Source: Actinomycetes bacterium (lineage in GTDB: Bacteria; Actinomycetota; Acidimicrobiia; Acidimicrobiales; Microtrichaceae). From it: DNA of 5,300 nt. Position 1 is the stretch's first letter; each line of letters opens with the position of its first letter. The notes beneath the pieces were generated by a model that did not search any database, was not told the DNA's origin, and saw only the letters and a list, made by a program, of their open reading frames with translations. The stretch lies in contig JAFAFZ010000395.1 of assembly GCA_023423215.1 (NCBI GenBank), positions 1-5,300 of the forward strand, read 5' to 3'. The position numbers and the translations under genes are program-made. Below, piece by piece: positions 1 through 4,044 of this stretch.

Positions 1-24
1 CCGCGGCCGGCGCGCCGCCCGCGG
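1..24. terminator. 24-bp near-perfect palindrome downstream of the SDR gene, possible terminator
   Basis: The first 24 bases read the same on both strands except for one symmetric mismatch (C7 against C18). The outer arms are CCGCGG and the core is CGGCGCGCCG. It starts 12 nt past the stop codon of the minus-strand SDR gene, where a transcription stop is expected. A transcript would fold into a GC-only stem with a very tight loop. No U-run is visible, and the window edge cuts off the rest. It could equally be a protein-binding palindrome or a chance product of the GC-rich sequence. Confidence 0.3.
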
Positions 25-35
25 CGCACGTCAGG

Positions 36-878
36 TCACTTCAGGAGGGCACCCGCGTCGACCGGCAGCGTCACGCCGGTGACGTAGCGGGCCTCGTCCG
101 AGCACAGCCACAGCAGCGCGTCCGAGATGTCGCCGGGCGCCAGCCACGGGATGTCCATCGGCTGCTGAGGGCGGAGGAACTCGGCCGCCTCGTCGAAGCC
201 GGGATCGGACACGTCCGAGCGCACGAGCTTCGGGAACACGTCGTTGAGGATCATCGGCGTGCCGACCGAGGTCGGGTGGATCGTGTTCACCCGGATCTGG
301 TTCGGGGCGAGCTCGAGCGCCAGCGAGCGCATGAACCCGACGACGCCGTGCTTCGCCGCGTTGTAGGCGGGGCAGCCGTAGAAGCCCTTGAGGCCTGCGG
401 TGGACGAGGTGATCGAGATGGCGCCGCCCTCGTTCTGCTGGATCATCGTCTTCATGCCGGCGCGCACGGTGTTGAAGACGCCGGTCAGGTTCACGCCGAT
501 CGTCTCGTCCCACTGCTCCGACGTGAGGAACTGCGTCGGGTTCGGCGAGTAGGTGCCGGCGTTGGCGACGATGACGTCGAGCCGGCCGAAGCGCTCGACG
601 CCCGCCTTGACGACCTCACGCAGTCGGGACAGGTCGCGCACGTCGCCCTTCTCCGCGTGCATCGCGCCGCCGGCGGCCTCGACCTGCTTCACCGTCTCGG
701 CCAGATCGGCCTCGGTCGAGAGCGGGTAGTAGCACTCGGGCAGGTCCTCGCAGATGTCGACGCCGATGATCTGCGCACCCTCTGCGGCGAAGCGCACCGC
801 GTGCTCACGACCCTGGCCACGGCCGACGCCGGTGATGAACACGACCTTGCCCTCGTAGCGGCGTGGACGGTCGGACAT
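36..878 (-). CDS. Mycofactocin-coupled SDR family NAD(P)-dependent oxidoreductase (carveol dehydrogenase-like)
   Basis: A 280-residue classical short-chain dehydrogenase, a soluble Rossmann-fold enzyme that oxidises alcohols or reduces carbonyls with NAD(H). Visible motifs are the cofactor loop TGVGRGQG (16-23), an acidic residue ending beta-2 (VD, 40-41), DV (79-80), NAG (106-108), and the catalytic set N130, S159, Y172 and K176 (YNAAK), followed by a P-T-x-V-x-T-P-M segment (202-209). An extra stretch after beta-2, about residues 43-69 (CEDLPECYYPLS then a short helix), is the hallmark of the mycofactocin-associated SDR subfamily that includes carveol dehydrogenases. In that family the nicotinamide is held tightly and re-oxidised through the peptide-derived cofactor mycofactocin; this is family knowledge, since no mft gene is in the window. 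Substrate is unknown. The start is the ATG at 876-878, preceded by a G-run (GGGGG, 6 nt spacing) as a weak ribosome site. The gene follows the M15 gene on the same strand after a 126-nt gap that holds a candidate operator, so it is probably transcribed on its own. Confidence 0.93.
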   Translation of the reverse strand: MSDRPRRYEGKVVFITGVGRGQGREHAVRFAAEGAQIIGVDICEDLPECYYPLSTEADLAETVKQVEAAGGAMHAEKGDVRDLSRLREVVKAGVERFGRLDVIVANAGTYSPNPTQFLTSEQWDETIGVNLTGVFNTVRAGMKTMIQQNEGGAISITSSTAGLKGFYGCPAYNAAKHGVVGFMRSLALELAPNQIRVNTIHPTSVGTPMILNDVFPKLVRSDVSDPGFDEAAEFLRPQQPMDIPWLAPGDISDALLWLCSDEARYVTGVTLPVDAGALLK

Positions 879-900
879 GGCGGACCCCCGGAGGCTCGGC

Positions 901-921
901 GAGCTGACGGGTCGTCAGATC
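901..921. promoter_or_regulatory. Inverted repeat upstream of the SDR gene, candidate repressor operator
   Basis: The perfect inverted repeat CTGACG-GGT-CGTCAG lies at 904-918. Two more matching pairs lie beyond one mismatch (GA at 901-902 with TC at 920-921), giving 8 of 9 matched positions per arm. It is 23 nt upstream of the SDR start codon. On the minus strand it falls just downstream of a weak promoter-like pair, CTGCAC (952-957) and TAGTCA (929-934) with 17-bp spacing. A dimeric regulator bound here would cover the predicted transcription start. The size and symmetry would suit a TetR- or GntR-type dimer, but no regulator gene for it is in the window. The promoter elements themselves are poor matches. 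Confidence 0.4.
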
Positions 922-1004
922 GACCCAGTGACTACCACTCCGGACGAGCGCGTGCAGCGCGGAGCTCGGGCTCGGGGTGCCCGGATCGAGCGCGGGTCGA
1001 CCGT

Positions 1005-1943
1005 TCAGGCGCCCTGCGGGCGGTAGGCCCAGTGCCACGGCTCTCGCGGGGTGTCCTCGACGAAGCCGTAGCGCCAGCCGTTGTCGCGCATCCACTGCTG
1101 CGCGGCGGGGTTCAGGTCCAGGTCGACCGCCAGGCCCCAGCCGTGGTTGCTCGTGCCGGGCGTGGCGGCCAGACCGCCCTGGCTGTAAAGGCCCTTGCGG
1201 CCGGCGAGCTCGACCTGCGACTCGTACGAGCGGTACGAGTCGGTGATGCCGATCGTGACGCCCGCCGCGGCGGCGTCCGCCGTCATGGCCTTGTACGCCT
1301 GCGCTGCAGGTGCGTACAGCTTGTGCGAGCCGACGCCGATCGAGGTCAGGCGATCGGCCGGGATGCGGCCGTTGCCGTAGCCGACGAGCTCGGCCGGGGG
1401 CGACAGCTTCGGGTACTGGCCGGGCGCCATCCGTGCGGCGGGGGTCAGCGCACCGCTGCCGGTGGTCGCGCCGGTGCCGGCTCCCGCTCCGGTCGACGTG
1501 CCGAGACCCGGGATGCCGCTCTGACGGGCGACGAGGACGAGCAGCTCGACCAGGGTCGCGGTGCTGATCCCGACGGTGCCGCCGGTCGAGGCACCGGGGA
1601 AGCCGGCGTGGGCACCCGTGCTCGTCCGGCCGGAGCCGGTCAGGCCGTTGGCGAGCGCGCCGTACGGGCTGGTGCTACCGGTGCCGCCTCCGAGCAGCCC
1701 GGAGAGCAGCGACGAGGTCCCCGTCGAGGTGCCGAGCTCGCCGGATCCGCTCTCGTCGAGCGCCGTCACGCCGAGGGCGGAGGACAGCATCGAGGCGAAC
1801 GTCGCGGACGAGACCGATCCGGTGCCGGCCGAGCTCGAGGTCGAGGTCGACGACGCCGCTGCCGCCGACGGGTCGAAGCGCTGCTGCAGCTGGGTGATGC
1901 GGGCCGAGATGGCCTGGATCCCTGGGTCCATCACGAGGATCAT
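1005..1943 (-). CDS. M15 family zinc metallopeptidase (D-alanyl-D-alanine carboxypeptidase/VanY type), lacking a Sec signal
   Basis: A 312-residue protein in three parts. Residues 1-25 form a short amphipathic helix (IQAISARITQLQQRF). Residues 26-170 are low-complexity Ser/Thr/Gly/Ala sequence, interrupted by FASMLSSALG (49-58) and a hydrophobic helix (STATLVELLVLVAR). Residues about 175-310 are the M15 peptidase domain, which cleaves D-Ala-D-Ala-type bonds in peptidoglycan. The domain shows SYRSYESQ (236-243), the zinc motif SNHGWGLAVDL with H267 and D274, and EPWHW with catalytic E301 and zinc ligand H304, so it looks catalytically intact. There is no Sec or Tat signal peptide. The N-terminal pattern (I-x-A-I-x-A-R-I-x-Q-L-Q, later F-A-x-x-L) resembles wall hydrolases coded in actinobacterial flagellar clusters, which may leave by the flagellar export apparatus; this is inference. 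The start is uncertain: ATG 1943 and ATG 1931 (giving MDPGIQ) are both possible and neither has a clear ribosome site. The frame upstream is open only back to the NTF2 stop, with no other start codon. Confidence 0.9.
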   Translation of the reverse strand: MILVMDPGIQAISARITQLQQRFDPSAAAASSTSTSSSAGTGSVSSATFASMLSSALGVTALDESGSGELGTSTGTSSLLSGLLGGGTGSTSPYGALANGLTGSGRTSTGAHAGFPGASTGGTVGISTATLVELLVLVARQSGIPGLGTSTGAGAGTGATTGSGALTPAARMAPGQYPKLSPPAELVGYGNGRIPADRLTSIGVGSHKLYAPAAQAYKAMTADAAAAGVTIGITDSYRSYESQVELAGRKGLYSQGGLAATPGTSNHGWGLAVDLDLNPAAQQWMRDNGWRYGFVEDTPREPWHWAYRPQGA

Positions 1944-1983
1944 CGGAGCCGCCGACGCCGGGATGAGGGTTCGCTCGATCCCG

Positions 1984-1996
1984 ACGCCGACGGCGT
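1984..1996. promoter_or_regulatory. 13-bp perfect inverted repeat upstream of the M15 gene
   Basis: ACGCCG-A-CGGCGT is a perfect 6+1+6 inverted repeat in the 75-nt gap between the NTF2 stop and the M15 start, 41 nt before the ATG at 1943. Part of it (CCGACGCCG) is repeated directly about 30 bp away, near 1952. It may be a protein-binding site or a small hairpin at the end of the NTF2 transcript. No U-run follows, and short GC palindromes are common by chance at this composition. I see no convincing -10/-35 pair in this gap. Confidence 0.2.
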
Positions 1997-2018
1997 GCCC
2001 CCAGCGACGGCCTCGGGC

Positions 2019-2450
2019 TCAGGTGAGCGGCGTGAGCTCTCCGAAGAACCCGGCGACGTGCAGCAGTCGCCCGTCGTCGCCGAGCAGGGCGACGTCGACG
2101 CCGCTGAGCACGGCCGTGCCCTCGGGGTCGAGCAGGTCCCAGCCGTAGCGGGCGTGGCCGTGGTGCTCGTCGACGACGGTGGTCCGCCGGAAGGTGTGCC
2201 CGGGGAACATCGTCTGCACGGTGCCGGCCAGCTCGACGATGCCGTCGTGGCCGGTGCCGTCGATCGGCGGGTCGACGAGTCGACCGGTCGGGTCCCAGAC
2301 GCGGGCGACGATCTGCCCCCGTCGGTCGGCGTCCGGTTCGCCGTAGGCCTCCAGGTGGGCGTCGACGGTCGCCGTGACGGCGGCGAGGCGCTCGTCGTCG
2401 GCGACGTGCTCGTCGGTCGCTGCGTCGGTGGTCGTGGCGGTCTCGGTCAT
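2019..2450 (-). CDS. Nuclear transport factor 2 (NTF2)/SnoaL-like family protein
   Basis: A 143-residue small protein. An acidic, Thr/Ala-rich N-terminus of about 20 residues is followed by a single NTF2-like alpha+beta cone domain. Recognisable features are the first helices (RLAAVTATVDAHLEAYGEPD, 21-40), then VARVWDPTGRLVDPP (48-62), the G-H-D-G-I-V-E-L helix (67-74), MFPGHTFRRTTVVDEHHGHARYGW on the sheet (81-104), and the closing strands VALLGDDGRLLHVAGFFGEL. Members of this fold are enzymes (isomerases, dehydratases, cyclases) or small-molecule binding proteins; no specific activity can be assigned. The start is the ATG at 2448-2450, supported by a strong ribosome site GAGGAG (2456-2461) 5 nt away. 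An upstream in-frame extension through the XRE gene exists on this strand but is only antisense coding shadow. The gene is divergent from the XRE regulator at 2577, an arrangement commonly seen for this protein pair, so it is probably the regulator's target. Confidence 0.85.
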   Translation of the reverse strand: MTETATTTDAATDEHVADDERLAAVTATVDAHLEAYGEPDADRRGQIVARVWDPTGRLVDPPIDGTGHDGIVELAGTVQTMFPGHTFRRTTVVDEHHGHARYGWDLLDPEGTAVLSGVDVALLGDDGRLLHVAGFFGELTPLT

Positions 2451-2455
2451 GGGTG

Positions 2456-2496
2456 CTCCTCGGGTCCTTCGCCGCCGCGGTGGCGGTGCGGGACCC
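2456..2496 (-). promoter_or_regulatory. Leader hairpin adjoining the GAGGAG ribosome-binding site of the NTF2 gene
   Basis: On the minus strand GGGTCC (2496-2491) can pair with GGACCC (2467-2462). Nested inside, CCGCC (2486-2482) pairs with GGCGG (2476-2472) around a 5-nt loop. A symmetric 4x4 internal loop separates the two stems and allows one more C-G pair. The outer stem ends immediately before the ribosome site GAGGAG (2461-2456), which lies 5 nt before the ATG. The same DNA could act as a regulator-binding inverted repeat in the divergent promoter region. The transcription start is unknown, so inclusion of the hairpin in the mRNA is inferred. Confidence 0.35.
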
Positions 2497-2540
2497 ACGG
2501 TGCGCCCCCGACGTCGTCGTGGCGATGACCTCTCGGGTAG

Positions 2541-2576
2541 TGGTGTGCGACGGGACCGCTCCGTAGCGTGCGGGCC
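2541..2576 (+). promoter_or_regulatory. Probable leaderless-type promoter of the XRE regulator gene
   Basis: TAGCGT (2564-2569) fits the actinobacterial TANNNT -10 pattern and ends exactly 7 nt before the ATG at 2577. The transcript would then begin at or next to the start codon. A weak -35-like TGGTGT (2541-2546) lies 17 bp upstream. No Shine-Dalgarno is present before the ATG, as expected for a leaderless mRNA. The site lies in the shared divergent region, so it is also where autoregulation might occur. Confidence 0.4.
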
Positions 2577-3401
2577 ATGGCCCCCACGAGTGCCGCACCG
2601 ACGGCCGTCGGCGAGCTGCTGCGGGAGTGGCGCACCCGCCGCCACCGCAGCCAGATGGACCTGGCCCACGAGGTCGGCGTGTCGCCCCGACACCTCAGCT
2701 TCGTCGAGACCGGGCGCTCCCGGCCGAGTCCCGAGCTGATCCTGGCGCTCGCCTCGCACCTGGACGTCCCGCTGCGCGAACGCAACACGCTGCTGCTCGC
2801 CGCCGGGCACGCGCCCCGCTACGAGCGCTCGTCCCTGGACGACCCCGCCATGGCCCGCGCCCGTGCCGCCATGGCGCGGCTGCTCGAGCTGCACGACCCG
2901 TACCCGGGCGTGGTGGTCGACCGCTGCTGGAACGTGGTGCTGCACAACCGCGCCGCGGCATCGCTGCTGGCGGGTCTGCCGGAGCACGTCCTGGGCCCGA
3001 CGCTGAACGTGCACCGCATCTGCCTGCACCCCGACGGCCTGGCCGCCCGCACACGCAACTTCGAGGACTGGGCGACGTACCTGCTGGACCAGCTCCGGCG
3101 CACGGTCGTGCTCACCGGCGACCCCGAGGTCGCTGCGCTCGAGCGCGAGGTCCTGGCCTACCCCGACGTCGCCGCGCTCGCGACGATCGGCTTCCGGGCG
3201 ACGCGCGACGAGCCGCCGCTGCTCGTGCCGCTGCGCCTGGCCGCGGGCGAGCACGAGCTCTCGCTGTTCACGACGCTGACGACCTTCGGCACGCCTCGTG
3301 ACGTCACGCTCGAGGAGCTGGCCGTCGAGCTGTTCTTCCCCGCCGACGACGTCAGCGAGCAGCTGCTGCGAGCGGTCGCCGCGGCGGAGGCCACCACCTG
3401 A
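2577..3401 (+). CDS. XRE family helix-turn-helix transcriptional regulator with MmyB-like ligand-binding domain
   Basis: A 274-residue cytoplasmic DNA-binding regulator. Residues about 10-70 form a Cro/C1-type helix-turn-helix: VGELLREWRTRRHRSQMDLA, then HEVGVSPRHLSFVETGRSRP with the recognition helix around SPRHLSFVETG, then SPELILALASHLDVPLRERN. Residues about 95-265 match the MmyB-like ligand-binding domain (PAS-like fold) that typically follows this HTH in actinobacteria: DPYPGVVVDRCWNVVLHNRAA, the N-x-H-R-I-C-L-H-P-D-G segment (144-154), a helical middle, GFRATRDEPPLLVPLRL, and the C-terminal signature LSLFTTLTTFGTPRDVTLEE-L, ending ELFFPADDVSEQLLR. The ligand is unknown; a fatty-acid-type ligand has been proposed for the family. 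ATG 2577 is chosen over an upstream GTG at 2568, because that GTG overlaps the predicted -10 and the ATG sits 7 nt after it. The gene is divergent from the NTF2 gene, its likely target, and convergent with the dioxygenase gene 36 nt downstream. Confidence 0.92.
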   Translation: MAPTSAAPTAVGELLREWRTRRHRSQMDLAHEVGVSPRHLSFVETGRSRPSPELILALASHLDVPLRERNTLLLAAGHAPRYERSSLDDPAMARARAAMARLLELHDPYPGVVVDRCWNVVLHNRAAASLLAGLPEHVLGPTLNVHRICLHPDGLAARTRNFEDWATYLLDQLRRTVVLTGDPEVAALEREVLAYPDVAALATIGFRATRDEPPLLVPLRLAAGEHELSLFTTLTTFGTPRDVTLEELAVELFFPADDVSEQLLRAVAAAEATT

Positions 3402-3437
3402 CGGTCGGTCCTCCGCCGGCCCCTCGGCCGTCCGGCC
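3402..3437. terminator. Short convergent intergenic region with a small GC hairpin
   Basis: The 36 nt between the stop codons of the XRE gene (plus) and the dioxygenase gene (minus) must end transcription from both sides. It contains a 5-bp perfect stem, CGGCC-CCTC-GGCCG (3417-3430), and a wider GCCGG...CCGGC pair (3415-3419 with 3432-3436). No T-tract is visible in either direction, so a classical intrinsic terminator is not well supported. Actinobacterial terminators often lack U-runs, and Rho is also possible. Confidence 0.3.
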
Positions 3438-3968
3438 TCAGCGGTCGGTGCCGTCGGCCACGGAGTGCTCGCCGAGCGGCGGCGAGTAGACGTTGACGGT
3501 CACGGTGGTACCCGAGGTCGGGTTGAAGAGGCTGTGGAACTCGGTCGCGGCGCACTCGACGTGCTCGCCCGGACCGAGGCGACGCAGCGGGCTGGGCAGC
3601 GCGTCCGCCAGGCCCAGCGAGGTCTCGAGCAGGTGGCCCTGCACGACCTGGACCACGCCGACCGAGCCGTCGTGGTCGTGCGACTCGGACAGGGCGGCGG
3701 GGCCCCAGACCATCATCCAGGCGTCGTACGCGTCGGTCGCGAGCAGCCGGGTGGCCTCGAGCGTCCACGGCTCGGCCGCCGCGGGTGCCTCGACGACCTG
3801 CGCCAGACCGACGGCGATGTCGCGCAGCACCGAGGTGTCCAGCGGCCCGGTCGGCGCCGCAGCGGGGTGCAGTGCCCGGGCCGCCTCGTCCGGTCGGTGG
3901 GGGCGGGTCGCTGCGCCGTCGACGTGGGGCTGCTGCGTGTGGATGCCGTTCGTGTCGTGTCGGCTCAT
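3438..3968 (-). CDS. Cysteine dioxygenase family protein (cupin, thiol dioxygenase)
   Basis: A 176-residue non-heme iron cupin that probably oxidises L-cysteine to cysteine sulfinate with O2 in the cytoplasm, controlling cysteine levels and sulfur catabolism. The first 40 or so residues are a poorly structured, His-rich tail (five His). The core starts near LDTSVLRDIAVGLAQVV. The three iron ligands are visible: H97 and H99 in ESHDHDGS and H145 in FHSLFN. R74 (ATRLL) aligns by spacing with mammalian Arg60, which holds the cysteine carboxylate and separates cysteine from mercaptopropionate dioxygenases. Y161 in NVYSPPL aligns with catalytic Tyr157. G104 replaces the mammalian Cys93 of the Cys-Tyr crosslink, as usual in bacterial members. 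ATG 3968 is preferred: an upstream in-frame ATG at 3977 (three residues longer) lies inside the predicted -10. It follows the helicase gene by about 75 nt on the same strand but has its own promoter signal. Confidence 0.88.
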   Translation of the reverse strand: MSRHDTNGIHTQQPHVDGAATRPHRPDEAARALHPAAAPTGPLDTSVLRDIAVGLAQVVEAPAAAEPWTLEATRLLATDAYDAWMMVWGPAALSESHDHDGSVGVVQVVQGHLLETSLGLADALPSPLRRLGPGEHVECAATEFHSLFNPTSGTTVTVNVYSPPLGEHSVADGTDR

Positions 3969-3975
3969 GCGGACC

Positions 3976-4003
3976 ATCGTACCGCTATTCCTGATGAAGT
4001 CGA
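3976..4003 (-). promoter_or_regulatory. Probable leaderless-type promoter of the cysteine dioxygenase gene
   Basis: On the minus strand TCGACT (4003-3998) resembles a -35 box (TTGACN) and TACGAT (3981-3976) a -10 box (TANNNT), with 16 bp between them. The -10 ends 7 nt before the ATG at 3968, placing the transcription start on or beside that codon. No Shine-Dalgarno is seen. The surrounding stretch (about 3985-4022) is the most A/T-rich of the window, which fits a promoter between two same-strand genes. Confidence 0.5.
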
Positions 4004-4044
4004 TCGGGTTTTACGGAAATCGCTCGTGGATCGCCGACCCGGCC

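Noticed and set aside
927..939. Small inverted repeat AGTG-ACTAC-CACT near the SDR promoter
   Set aside because: Four-base arms are too short to separate from chance, and the stronger repeat beside it explains the symmetry better.
276..2528. A 750-codon open frame on the plus strand, antisense to the SDR, M15 and NTF2 genes
   Set aside because: It spans three well-supported genes and their gaps, its translation is Arg/Gly/Ala/Asp-rich with no recognisable domain, and such stop-free antisense frames are expected in DNA this rich in GC.
2537..2570. Possible direct repeat of GTAG...GTGCG in the divergent promoter region
   Set aside because: The two copies differ in length and match only weakly; they are not convincing as operator half-sites.
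1675..2598. A 307-codon minus-strand frame overlapping the NTF2 and M15 genes
   Set aside because: It is an Arg/His/Pro-rich out-of-frame translation of recognised genes with no domain.
2451..3254. A minus-strand N-terminal extension of the NTF2 gene running antisense through the regulator gene
   Set aside because: The extension has shadow-like composition, the ATG at 2450 has an ideal GAGGAG site, and the plus-strand regulator is a clear domain match.
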